Part shown: positions 22,507 through 32,608 of the stretch, piece by piece
How the letters are laid out: every line of letters begins with the position of its first letter
Numbering within the stretch: position 1 is the first letter of the stretch
NCBI GenBank assembly: GCA_039090855.1
Contig: CM077005.1
Span: forward strand, 71,730,607-71,794,606
From: Macrothele yani
Lineage: Eukaryota > Arthropoda > Arachnida > Araneae > Macrothelidae
DNA length: 64,000 bases
Reading direction: 5' to 3'
Notes under the pieces: model-generated
Told to the model about the DNA's origin: nothing
Databases searched by the model: none
The model's input: the letters and a program-made list of their open reading frames with translations, nothing else
Position numbers and translations under genes: made by a program

Positions 22507-22993
22507 ATGCTACGCAGTTCGGAGCTCTCTGATTTCGAGAAAGGTGTAATCGTCGGGTATCACAGAATTGGCCGATCCATACGTGACATATCCAGCGAGT
22601 TGAAGTACCCAAAATCGAAAGTGTCCTACGTGATTGGCAAGTGGAAGATGAGAGGTGACTGTCGGAATGTGCCCAGACCCGGCAGACCCACAAAACTGGG
22701 AGTTAGAGACTGACGGGTGCTGGCCAGAGAAATTCGGAAGAACTGCACCAAATCGATGGGCCACATCCGCGAGGAGTTTCAACAGGCATCCGGGAGTGTT
22801 CTTCCGATGAATGCCATCCGTAAGGAAGCCCATCTGCTCGGTTGTCATAGACATGCTGCCGCCCACAAGACTTTGATCACCAAGTCCAATAGCGCTGCTC
22901 GGCTAACGTGGTGCAAAGAACGTCGACAGTGGATCGTTGAACAGTGGAAACAGGTTCTCTGGAGCGACGAATCAAGGTTCACCCTCTACCGTT
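22507..22993 (+). pseudogene. Tc1 transposase copy 2, N-terminal part
   Basis: Starts at an ATG encoding MLRSSELSDFEKGVIVG and continues through the helix-turn-helix region (GRSIRDISSELKYPKSKVSY). An in-frame TGA at about 22711 follows the GRPTKLGVRD linker, and the frame continues beyond it to the first catalytic Asp in SDESRFTLY (about 22960-22990). The LINE insertion interrupts the gene there. The remainder is at 34879-35400. Confidence 0.88.
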
Positions 22994-22995
22994 TT

Positions 22996-23164
22996 CCCCG
23001 CACGGGGATAACTGGTTTTTCCAGTTATTTGGGGAGCGGCGCCCCCACGGCCCGAGCTCACCTTGTGACGGTTTCTATTGCCTCTGCGGCTTTGACGATT
23101 GCATCACCGAAGGGACAGCTGTTCATCCAGCTGATGGGGGATGGCGTCCCCACGGCCCGAGCCG
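22996..23164 (+). other. Structured 5' terminus of LINE A (inverted repeats)
   Basis: In order: CCCCG-CA-CGGGG (22996-23007); ATAACTGG-TTTTT-CCAGTTAT (23008-23028); then GGGGAGCGGCGCCCCC followed by ACGGCCCGAGC (23031-23057). A second copy of that last motif, GGGGGATGGCGTCCCC plus ACGGCCCGAGC, lies about 105 bp on (23136-23164). All are also present in LINE B. The role is inferred: an internal promoter, leader RNA structure or self-cleaving RNA are possible. Confidence 0.6.
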
Positions 23165-23789
23165 ATTTTCTCTTATTGTTTTGCTTTTTTCGTCTTATGT
23201 TCATATTTTGACATGTGCCCGCCTCAGTTGTAGGCTGCTGAGGTTGTGATGAGGCGCCAGCTCCGGGTTTTGTTCCTCGTTCTCTTCCCTGTCTTTTCTC
23301 TTTTATGTTACATTTTCTGTTTTTCCGGAGCTGGTTAGCTTAGACCTACCTGCATGTTTGCCGTGTGCGGTGACCCGTACAGGTGGAAATGAGGATGCTG
23401 GAGGCTGAGGTATTTGGGGGCCGGGTTGTAGTGTCTCCAGATGCCAACACTCCTCTTTGCCCTCTGCTTCACCCTAAACGGGAGGCTGGGAGCTAACCCA
23501 CTCCTGGTCAGGCAGTCTGTGGCCGAGTTGCGTCCAGACTTCTAGCGGCTTGTCGTTCTGATCGGCTGGGTGAGTTGGGGGGTAGGGTGGGCATGCCAAA
23601 GGGGTGTTCTCCGGGCACGGGAAAGTCTGGGTGCACGCTGAGCGTGTGTCTGCCCTACCAACTTGCTATATCCGCTGACTATCCCTAGAGCCGTGTCCTG
23701 CGTCCTCTTGGGCTTGCGGACCTCCGGCTCTCCCTCGTTGGGCTCGGTAGTGGGTGGGGAGGTTGGCGGACGAATCTATTTTTCTTCTC

Positions 23790-25016
23790 ATGGCAACACA
23801 AAGTGTTTCCCATGCTGTTAATTTGAAGCGCCGTGTGGAGGATGGGTCACCCTCCTCCGCTAAGAAACTACTCAGTTCCAACTGTAATGCTCTGTTTCTT
23901 CTAATCCATTCTGTTGATCCTGCACACTCCCTCAGTTCGAAGAGTCCTTTTTGGATTAATAAGGCTCTTCAGGCTGTTGCGGGCTCACCAAAGAGTGTTA
24001 GGAAGCTCCCGTCAGGGGATCTTCTTGTGGAGACATCTAATCCACGCCACAGTGCCTCCTTGCTGGAGACGACCGTTCTGCTGGACATTCCTGTGGAGAT
24101 CTCGCCCCATGGTTTCCTCAATTCCTCTCGTGGGGTCATCAACTCCCGCGACCTGCTGGAATGCAGCGATGAGGAATTGCTGGAAGAACTTGGGGAACAA
24201 CATGTCACTGGGGTTCGCCGTATTCTTTTCCGGCGGGATGGGAAGTCTATTCCCTCCCGGAACATCGTGCTGACATTTGACTCACCTACCCTGCCCACTT
24301 CCATCAAGGCGGGGTACTTGCGGCTCGATGTTCGACCGTATATCCCGAACCCCTTGAGATGTTTCAAGTGCCAGCATTACGGTCACTCCCAGCAGTCTTG
24401 CCGTGATGTAGCAAAGTGTGGGCGCTGTGGGTCGCCTGACCACTCTTTGGCGGACTGCTCCGCTGACTCGGATCACTGTGTCAACTGCGAGGGATCTCAC
24501 CCGGCTTCTTCTAAGCAGTGCCCAAAGTGGATCGAGGAGCAGGCTATCCAACGCCTGAAGACGACCGAACATCTGTCTTATCCTGGAGCCAGACGGCGGA
24601 TAGCTCCTCTACCATCAGGCCGGCGCTCCTATGCATCGGTTGTGGTCCAGAAGGCTACTGTTGCGGTGCAGACTGATGTGTCCTTCCCAGCGCGGTGTCC
24701 TTATGATTTTGAGGACGTCGTTGCTGCCGGTTTGGCGGCACTGGGGTCTCGCCGCATTGAATCCAAGGCGCCATTACCATCGACGCCTAATACATCCTCT
24801 GTGCAGAAAACATCCTCTGCCAGCACTGGGACCCAGTCCCATGGCGCACCCAAGAAGAGGCCGGAAAAGGTGAAATCTGGTTCCTCCCCCTCGAAACAGA
24901 GCAAGAAACCACCAAAACCTCCGGTAGCGCAGCCCTGTGTGGGTAAGCACAGCCCTGTGTTGCCTCCGGACATTGCAGATGGTCAGGAGCTGATGGACGA
25001 CTCGGAGACGTTCTAG
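23790..25016 (+). CDS. LINE A ORF1 protein (Gag-like, three CCHC zinc knuckles)
   Basis: 408-residue nucleic-acid-binding protein of the LINE, expected to coat its RNA in the ribonucleoprotein particle. Three zinc knuckles are visible: CFKCQHYGHSQQSC (about residues 191-204), CGRCGSPDHSLADC (210-223) and a variant CVNCEGSHPASSKQC (230-244), just after the VRPYIPNPLR segment common in I-type ORF1 proteins. The C-terminal third is Pro/Ser/Lys-rich. The ATG at 23790 is preferred over the one at 23754 because it aligns with the start in LINE B (MATQSVSH versus METPSVSH). ORF2 follows after 46 bp. The frame is intact. Confidence 0.88.
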   Translation: MATQSVSHAVNLKRRVEDGSPSSAKKLLSSNCNALFLLIHSVDPAHSLSSKSPFWINKALQAVAGSPKSVRKLPSGDLLVETSNPRHSASLLETTVLLDIPVEISPHGFLNSSRGVINSRDLLECSDEELLEELGEQHVTGVRRILFRRDGKSIPSRNIVLTFDSPTLPTSIKAGYLRLDVRPYIPNPLRCFKCQHYGHSQQSCRDVAKCGRCGSPDHSLADCSADSDHCVNCEGSHPASSKQCPKWIEEQAIQRLKTTEHLSYPGARRRIAPLPSGRRSYASVVVQKATVAVQTDVSFPARCPYDFEDVVAAGLAALGSRRIESKAPLPSTPNTSSVQKTSSASTGTQSHGAPKKRPEKVKSGSSPSKQSKKPPKPPVAQPCVGKHSPVLPPDIADGQELMDDSETF

Positions 25017-25062
25017 TCGTCTGTCTTTTTCGTTTTTTCATCCTTTCCTTTTATTTTTCATT

Positions 25063-26685
25063 CTGGCTACGCTCATTCAGTGGAATTGCCGAGGTCTGCG
25101 TTCACGCATTGACGACTTAAAAGGCTTACTGTCTTCGCACACACCTGTGTGCGTGTGTCTCCAGGAGACGAAGATTCGCACGGCGGACACTCTTTCGCTG
25201 CGCCGATACTCTATTTTTCGTAAAGCTCACCAGGACGGCGTTATCGCCTGCGGTGGAGTGGCCGTCGTTGTTCCTCATGGTGTCCCTGTCACTGCGGTTG
25301 CCCTTCGGACGACTTTGCAGGCGGTGGCAGTGCGACTATCTGTGAACACTCTGCTCACGGTGTGTTCCATCTACATACCACCAACTGAAGCTGTAAGCCT
25401 TTCGGATCTGGAAGATTTAGTTGACCAACTGCCGCCTCCTTTCTTCATCTTAGGAGATTTCAATGCACACAGTCCGTTGTGGGGTTCTGCCACTCGTCAC
25501 TCCCGGGGCCGTGTTGTTGAGTCCCTTCTCTCCACCTCGTCCCTCTGTCTCCACAACACCGGGGCAGTCACTTACTTTCATGAACCCACCCGCTCGTACT
25601 CAGCCATTGATCTGTCCTTGAGTTCGCCATCTTTCTATCCTGACTGGTCCTGGAGCGTGTCTGATGATCCCCTTGGCAGTGATCACTTTCCCATCTTTCT
25701 CCGTCTAGCAGGAGGCGGGTACCGTCATCCTACTTGCCCTGCTAGATGGGCTATCGATCGCGCCAGGTGGGACTCATTCACGGCTTCAGCGACCGTTACT
25801 CCAGACATGGTGACCTCGGGTACGATCAATGAAGCTGTTGCGGCGGTTACGGATTGTATTGTGCAAGCGGCAGCCTTTACCATCCCTACGTCTTTGACTA
25901 AACTTCCACGTTGTCCACGACCTTGGTGGAATTCCACTTGCAAATCAGCTCGTCAGGCCCAACATCGGGCTTGGGGTAGGTTTCGTCGGTACCCCACCGA
26001 CGCGAACCTACTTGCTTTCAAGAGAGCCAAATCTTACGCACGTTTGGTACGTCGTCGTAGCCAACGGGAATCTTGGATACGATACGTATCCGGGATTAAC
26101 ACCACTACCAGCTCTAAGATCGTTTGGGACAGGATCCGCAAGATTCGGGGTAAGTACCCTTCTGGGGAAATCTCCATTCTTGAGAGTGGTGGAGGAACGG
26201 TTGCTGACGCTCAGGGTATTGCTGACTGTCTGGGCGCCGCATTTTCTTCGGTGTCCAGCAGCCGCAATTACGCTGCTTCGTTCCGGCAGGTACAGCCGCG
26301 GCTTGAACGGTCCAAGGTTTCCTTTGGCCCGTTTTCCGCTACCAATTATAACAGCCCGCTGACTGCCGTCGAACTGAAGATTGCCCTGCATCGGTCCGGC
26401 CGAACATCTGTTGGACCGGACAACATCCATTATGAAATGCTGAAGCACCTTTCTCCATCCTCTCTTGAATGTCTGCTGGTCCTGTTTAACAGGATCTGGC
26501 ACGAGCGTGACTTTCCCGAATCTTGGCGCACTGCCATTGTCGTTCCTGTTCTCAAACCTGGTAAAGATCCCGCTAATCCGTTGAACTACCGACCAATTGC
26601 TATGACGAGCTGCCTCTGCAAAGTTCTAGAGCGCATCATCAATTTTCGTTTCGTTTTTTATTTGGAATCACGTCACATTCTCTCA
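25063..26685 (+). pseudogene. LINE A ORF2, endonuclease and N-terminal reverse transcriptase
   Basis: Open from a CTG at 25063 that stands where LINE B has ATG, so the original start codon seems lost. The first in-frame ATG is at 25147, inside the endonuclease. The endonuclease shows TLIQWNCRGL (25069 on), CLQETK (about 25157-25175), GDFNAHSPLWGS (about 25453-25490) and GSDHFPIF (about 25675-25698). The reverse transcriptase begins with GRTSVGPDNI (about 26398-26430) and NPLNYRPIAMTS (about 26575-26610). The frame is cut by LINE B inside the HILSP codons and resumes at 32609. Confidence 0.88.
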
Positions 26686-26854
26686 CCCCGCACGGGGATA
26701 ACTGGTTTTCCAGTTATTTGGGGAGCGGCGCCCCCACGGCCCGAGCTAACCTTGTGACGGTTTCTATTGCCTTTGCGGCTTTGACGATTACATCACCGAA
26801 GGGACAGCTGTTCATCCAGCTGATGGGGGATGGCGTCCCCACGGCCCGAGCCGA
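26686..26854 (+). other. Structured 5' terminus of LINE B (inverted repeats)
   Basis: Same inverted repeats as LINE A: CCCCG-CA-CGGGG (26686-26697); ATAACTGG-TTTT-CCAGTTAT (26698-26717), with a loop one base shorter than in LINE A; then the duplicated GGGG..CCCC plus ACGGCCCGAGC motif, with the second copy ending near 26853. Stems are unchanged between copies while the loop length differs. Confidence 0.6.
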
Positions 26855-27476
26855 TTTTCTCTTATTGTTTTGCTTTTTTCGTCTTATGTTCATATTTTGA
26901 CATATACCCGCCTCAGTTGTAGGCTGCTGAGGTTGTGATGAGGCGCCAGCTCCGGGTTTTGTTCCTCGTTCTTTTCCCTGTCTTTTCTCTTTTATGTTAC
27001 ATTTTCTGTTTTTCCGGAGCTGGTTAGCTTAGACCTACCTGCATGTTTGCCGTGTGCGGTGACCCGTACAGGTGGAAATGAGGATGCTGGAGGCTGAGGT
27101 ATTTGGGGGCCGGGTTGTAGTGTCTCCAGCTGCCAACACTCCTCTTTGCCCTCTGCTTCACCCTAAACGGGTGGCTGGGAGCTAACCCACTCCTGGTCAG
27201 GTAGTCTGTGGCCGAGTGGCGTCCAGACTTCTAGCGGCTTGTCGTTCTGTTCGGCTGGGTGAGTATGGGGGTAGGGTGGGCATGCCAAAGGGGTGTTCTC
27301 CGGGCACGGGAAAGTCTGGGTGCACGCTGAGCGTGTGTCTGCCCTACCACCTTGCTATATCCGCTGACTATCCCTAGAGCCGTGTCCTGCGTCCTCTTGG
27401 GCTTGCGGACCTCCGGCTCTCCCTCGTTGGGCTCGGTAGTGGGTGGGGAGGTCAGCGGACGAATTTTTCTTCATTC

Positions 27477-28694
27477 ATGGAAACCCCAAGTGTTTCCCAT
27501 GCTAATAATACTTTAAAGCGCCCTGTGGAGGACAGTGCTCCTTCCTCCACAAAGAAACTTGTCACATCTAATTGCAATGCTCTGTTTCTGTTGATTAAAT
27601 CTGGTGACTCTTCACAGTCACTCAGTACCAAGAGTCCTTTCTGGATCAACAAGGCTCTGCAAGCCGTTGCTGGCTCTCCAAAGAGTGTGAAGAAGCTCCC
27701 TTCCGGGGATCTTCTCGTGGAAACTTCTACTCCACGCCACAGTGCCACCTTGCTGGAAACGACCGTTTTGCTTGGCGTTCCTATTCAGGTTTCTCCACAC
27801 GGTTATCTCAATTCCTCTCGCGGTGTAGTCAACTCCCGCGACCTGCTTGAATGCAGCGATGAGGAATTGCTGGAGGAACTTGGTGAACAGCATGTCATTG
27901 GGGTTCGAAGGATTCTTTTTAGGCGGGATGGGAAATCTATTCCCTCCCGTAACATCATCCTAACGTTTGACTCCCCAAACCTGCCTACTTCCATCAAGGC
28001 AGGTTATTTACGGCTTGATGTTCGACCATACATCCCGAACCCCTTGCGATGTTTCAGGTGCCAGCATTACGGTCACTCCCAGCAGTCTTGCCGTAATGTT
28101 GCAAAGTGTGGCCGCTGTGGTTCCACAGAACACTCTTTGGCGGATTGCTCTGCAGAGTCTGATCATTGTGTCAACTGCGAAGGGACTCATCCTGCTTCTT
28201 CTAAGCAGTGTCCAAAGTGGATAGAGGAACAGGCAATCCAACGCCTGAAGACAACTGAGCATCTCTCATATCCCGAGGCTAGACGGCGGATCGCCCCTTT
28301 ACAACCAGGCCGGCGGTCCTATGCTTCAGTTGTGGTGCAGAAGGCTTCAGTGGCGGTCCAGACTGAGGTGTCCATCCCAGCGGGGTGTCCTTATGATTTT
28401 GGGGACATCGTCACTGCTGGTATGGAAGCACTGAAGTCTCGCCGTATTGCATCCAAGGCGACATCAACATCGTCGCCTAAACCTACCTCTATGCCGAAAC
28501 CATCTACGGCCATCACAGGGACCCAGGTCCAGGGCACTGGAAGGAAGAAGCCGGAAAAGGTAAAACCGGGTTCATCCTCCCCAAAACAGAGCAGGCAAAA
28601 ACCATCTCTCAACACAGGGGGTAAACACAGCCCTGTGTTACCTCCCGACACTGCGGATGGATTGGAGGTGATGGACGACAGTGAGACGTTCTAG
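27477..28694 (+). CDS. LINE B ORF1 protein (Gag-like, three CCHC zinc knuckles)
   Basis: 405-residue intact counterpart of LINE A ORF1. Knuckles are CFRCQHYGHSQQSC, CGRCGSTEHSLADC and CVNCEGTHPASSKQC in the same positions. The N-terminal ~60 residues and the Lys/Pro/Ser-rich C-terminus differ most from LINE A, and the middle (LLECSDEELLEELGEQHV) is nearly identical. DNA identity over the first ~340 bases is clearly lower than in the leader just upstream. ORF2 begins 38 bp after the stop. Confidence 0.88.
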   Translation: METPSVSHANNTLKRPVEDSAPSSTKKLVTSNCNALFLLIKSGDSSQSLSTKSPFWINKALQAVAGSPKSVKKLPSGDLLVETSTPRHSATLLETTVLLGVPIQVSPHGYLNSSRGVVNSRDLLECSDEELLEELGEQHVIGVRRILFRRDGKSIPSRNIILTFDSPNLPTSIKAGYLRLDVRPYIPNPLRCFRCQHYGHSQQSCRNVAKCGRCGSTEHSLADCSAESDHCVNCEGTHPASSKQCPKWIEEQAIQRLKTTEHLSYPEARRRIAPLQPGRRSYASVVVQKASVAVQTEVSIPAGCPYDFGDIVTAGMEALKSRRIASKATSTSSPKPTSMPKPSTAITGTQVQGTGRKKPEKVKPGSSSPKQSRQKPSLNTGGKHSPVLPPDTADGLEVMDDSETF

Positions 28695-28732
28695 TCGTCT
28701 GTCTTTTTCATTCTTTCATTACATTTTTCTTT

Positions 28733-31700
28733 ATGGCCACGCTCATTCAGTGGAATTGCCGAGGTCTGCGTTCACGCATTGACGATTTAAAAGGCTTACT
28801 GTCTTCGCACACACCTGTGTGCGTGTGTCTCCAGGAGACAAAGCTTCGCATGACGGACACTCCTTCGCTGCGGAGACATTCTTTTTCCGCAAAGATCACC
28901 AGGACGGCGTAATTGCCTGCGGAGGAGTGGCCGTCGTTGTTCCTCATGGTGTCCCTGTCACTGCGGTTGCCCTTCGGACGCCTTTGCAGGCAGTGGCAGT
29001 GAGACTGTCTGTGAACACTCTGCTCACGGTGTGTTCCATCTATATACCACCAACTGAAGCTGTAGGCCTTTCGGATCTGGAAGATTTGGTTGACCAGCTG
29101 CCGCCTCCTTTCTTCATCTTTGGGGATTTTAATGCTCACAATCCGTTGTGGGGTTCTACAACTCGAGACTCCAGGGGCCGTGTTGTTGAGTCCCTTCTCT
29201 CCAACACGTCCCTCTGTCTCCACAACACCGGAGTTGCTACTTATTTTCATGAACCCACCCGTTCGTACTCAGCCATTGATCTGTCTTTGAGTTCACCATC
29301 CTTATATCCTGACTTGTCCTGGAGCGTGTCTGGTGATCCCCTTGGCAGCGATCACTTTCCCATCTTTCTCCGTCTAGCGGGTGGCGGGTACCGTTACCCT
29401 ACTCGCCCTGCTAGATGGAATATTGATCGTGCCAAGTGGGACGCATTCACGGCTTCAGCGATTATTACTCCAGCTATGGTGACCTCAGGAACGGTCAATG
29501 ACGCTGTTGCGGCGGTAACGGATTGTGTTGTGCATGCGGCAGAACTTACCATCCCCAGGACGTCGACTAAACTTCCACGTTGCCCAAGACCTTGGTGGAA
29601 TTCCACTTGCATGGCAGCTCGTCAGGCCCAACATCGGGCTTGGGGTAGGTTTCGTCGGTACCCCACCGACGCGAACCTACTTGCTTTCAAGAAGGCCAAG
29701 TCCTACGCGCGATTGGTTCGTAGGCGTAGTCAACGGGAGTCCTGGATACGTTACGTATCCGGGATTAACTGCGCTACCAGCCCTAAGATCGTTTGGGACA
29801 GGATCCGTAAGATTCGAGGACAGTACCCATCTGGGGCAATCTCCATTCTTGAGAGTGATGGAGGAACGGTTGCTGACGCTCAGGGTATTGCTGATTGTCT
29901 GGGCGCCGCTTTTTCTTCGGTGTCCAGCAGCAGCAATTACCCTGCTTCGTTCCGGCAGTTACAGCCGCGGCTTGAACGGTCCAAGATTTCTTTTGGACCG
30001 TTTTCTTCCGCAGATTATAACAGCCCGCTGACTGCCGTGGAGCTGAAGACCGCTCTGAATCGGTCCGGCCGGACATCTGTCGGACCAGATAACATCCATT
30101 ACGATATGCTGAAGCACCTTTCTCCGTCCTCTCTTGAATGTCTGCTAATCCTGTTTAACAGGATTTGGCTAGAGAATGCCTTTCCCAGGTCTTGGCGTAC
30201 GGCCATTGTCGTTCCTGTTCCCAAACCTGGTAAAGATCCCACCAACCCGTTGAACTACCGGCTAATTGCTATGACGAGCTGCCTTTGCAAAGTACTCGAG
30301 CGCATCATTCACCTTCGTCTCATTTTTTATTTAGAAATTCATCACATTTTTTCGCCTCATCAGAGTGGATTTCGTAAATCTCGATCCACCACCGATCATC
30401 ATCTTCGCCTTGAGACTTCTGTCAGGGAGGCGTTTGTCCGGCGTCAGCACATGGTCTCCGTCTTCTTCGACATGGAGAAAGCCTATGACCGTACCTGGAG
30501 ATACGGCATTCTCCGTGATCTGCACGCGTGCGGATTGCGGGGAAACTTACCATCTTTCATCGCCGGATTTCTCCAGGACCGGAGTTTCCGTGTGCGCGTC
30601 GGGTCGACCCTCTCTGCGGTGTACCCTCAAGAACAGGGTGTACCTCAGGGCTCCATTCTTTCCGTTACGTTGTTCATCCTTCGTGTTAACCATATTTTCC
30701 AACTACTTCCTCCCACGGTTCGTGGAACCATGTACGTGGATGATCTGCAGATCTCTTGCGCCTCTGTCAACATGCGTACCATCGAGAGACAGCTCCAGTC
30801 TGCCATTACCAAGATCTCTCACTGGGCTTCCCAAAATGGATTTGGCTTCTCGACGCAGAAGACCGTTTGCGTGCATTTTTGCCGCAAACGGGGTCTTCAC
30901 CTAGACCCCAGCCTCCGTCTGGGGTGCTCTACCATCCCCGTGGTGTCAGAAGTCAAGTTCCTTGGGTTAACTTTTGACCGAGCGCTCACCTTCCGGCCTC
31001 ACATCCAGTCTTTGAAGGTGAAGTGCACGAGGTCATTGGGTATCCTGAAGGTCCTCTCTCGAACATCTTGGGGGGCCGACAGGTGCTCAATGCTTCGCAT
31101 TTACCACTCTCTCATTCGGTCAAAGTTCGACTTCGGATGCATTACGTACGGTTCAGCGCGTCCATCGATTTTAACGCCTTTGGACCCCGTCCATCACCAG
31201 GCATTGCGGCTATGTACTGGTGCTTTCCGTACCTCTCCCGTACATAGCCTGTATGCGGAGGCTCATGAGCCGCCGTTATGCATCCGTCGTAAGCAGCTGT
31301 CTCTTCAGTTTTACACAAAACTGAAGTCTCTTCCTGATCATCCCCTGCATGGTTCCATCTTCCAACCGGACTGTGTCCGCTTGTTTTGCAACCGCCCCTC
31401 CTGTGTTCCGACGTTCGGGATTCGGATGTCTGCCATAGTGCGCGAAGCTGGTCTAAACTTGTCACGGATTGGTGTGACCACCTTTTTCAACCGTCCTCCT
31501 TGGCAGTCCGTTCCAGCAACGGCTGACCTTTCTCTTTGTGTGTGGCCAAAGTCTTCCACTCCTGCTCTGGTGTACCAGCAGCTCTTTGCTGAAAAACTGT
31601 CAGTCTACCCGGATTTCGTGCCTGTATTCACCGATGGCTCGAAGTCCGGGGATGTCGTTGGATCCGCTTTTGTGTGTGGCGAAGCCTCACATGCTGAGAG

Positions 31701-32445
31701 GCTTCCGCCTGAATCCACCGTCTTTTCGGCAGAGATGCGTGCGGTACACCTCGCTTTGTGCCACATACAGTCTCGATCACTTCGTCGCGCTATGGTTTGC
31801 TCTGATTCCCAGTCCGTCATTCATGTTTTATCTTCTCCGGAGGACACGGACTCACCTGTCATCCGTGATGTCCGTCGTCTTCTTGGAACTTTGGAGGGTG
31901 ATGGCTTCCTGGTCCGATTCTGTTGGGTTCCTGGCCATGTTGGGATCCGGGGTAACGAGCTGGCAGATCTCTCTGCCAGGTCTGTTTCCTCCATGTCGCC
32001 AGCTCGGCTGCCACTGTCTTTCCGCGATTTTCGACCTTTGATCCGGACATTTCTCCTGGACGAGTGGCAGTCCCTGTGGTCTCAGCAGGGCGGCAATAAG
32101 CTGCTTTCTATCAAACCACAGATCGGACTCTGGAAGTCTAGTTTGCGGAAGAACCGTCGTGAGGAGGTTGTTCTTGCGCGTCTCCGCATTGGGCACTGTC
32201 GTTTTACTCACCGCTTTTTGCTGTGTGGCGACAGTGCCCCGATGTGTGAGGCGTGCCAATGTCGTCTCACCGTCCTTCATGTTCTGTGTACTTGTGTTCG
32301 TTTTTGTGATCATCGTTTTCGTTATTTTCATTCCCATTTGTTAGACGAAGGAGCAGCTACGCTGCAGACTCTCCTTGGTGAGAACTGCGATCTGACGGCA
32401 GTGTTCGCATTTTTTACAGAAATTGACTTTTTTAATCTTATCTAG
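28733..32445 (+). pseudogene. LINE B ORF2: endonuclease, reverse transcriptase, RNase H (one frameshift)
   Basis: Begins ATG GCC ACG CTC ATT CAG at 28733. A single base is missing from a T run near 28878-28886 relative to LINE A, which shifts the frame. From there the frame is open to the stop at 32443-32445. Motifs: CLQETK (about 28827), GDFNAHNPLWGS (about 29122-29158), GSDHFPIF (about 29344), GRTSVGPDNI (about 30067), SGFRKSRST (about 30364), DMEKAYDRTW (about 30470), GVPQGSILS (about 30637), YVDD (30735-30746), TDGSK (about 31629), SDSQS (about 31801), GNELAD (about 31951) and CEACQCRLTVLHVLCTC (about 32245-32295). All catalytic residues expected of the three enzymes are present. Confidence 0.9.
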
Positions 32446-32608
32446 TTTTACCGCTTTCATTTCCATCTTTCACTTTTACCGTTTCATCCTGTTTTTACCC
32501 TTGTGTACGTGTTTTACTGTTTTTGTTCTATTTTGATGTCTTTTGTTTGGCGCTCTTTGGCCACCCATGGCCCTTGCGCCATTAAAATCTACTAACCAAC
32601 CAACCAAC

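Larger units (their letters stand above)
26686..32608 (+). mobile_element. I-clade LINE B, full length, inserted in LINE A
   Basis: A 5.9-kb element with the same layout as LINE A: a ~791-bp leader, ORF1, ORF2 and a 3' tail of (AACC)n. It lies in the reverse transcriptase coding region of LINE A, bracketed by CACATTCTCTCA at 26674-26685 and 32609-32620. The exact edge is ambiguous by 1-2 bases because both sides continue in C. It is the youngest insertion in the nest by position. Only one disabling change is seen, a one-base loss near 28880 in ORF2. Confidence 0.9.

Noticed and set aside
22717..23211. 164-codon frame joining Tc1 transposase to downstream sequence
   Set aside because: It is a read-through from the Tc1 gene into the LINE A leader across the insertion point, not a fusion gene with a role.
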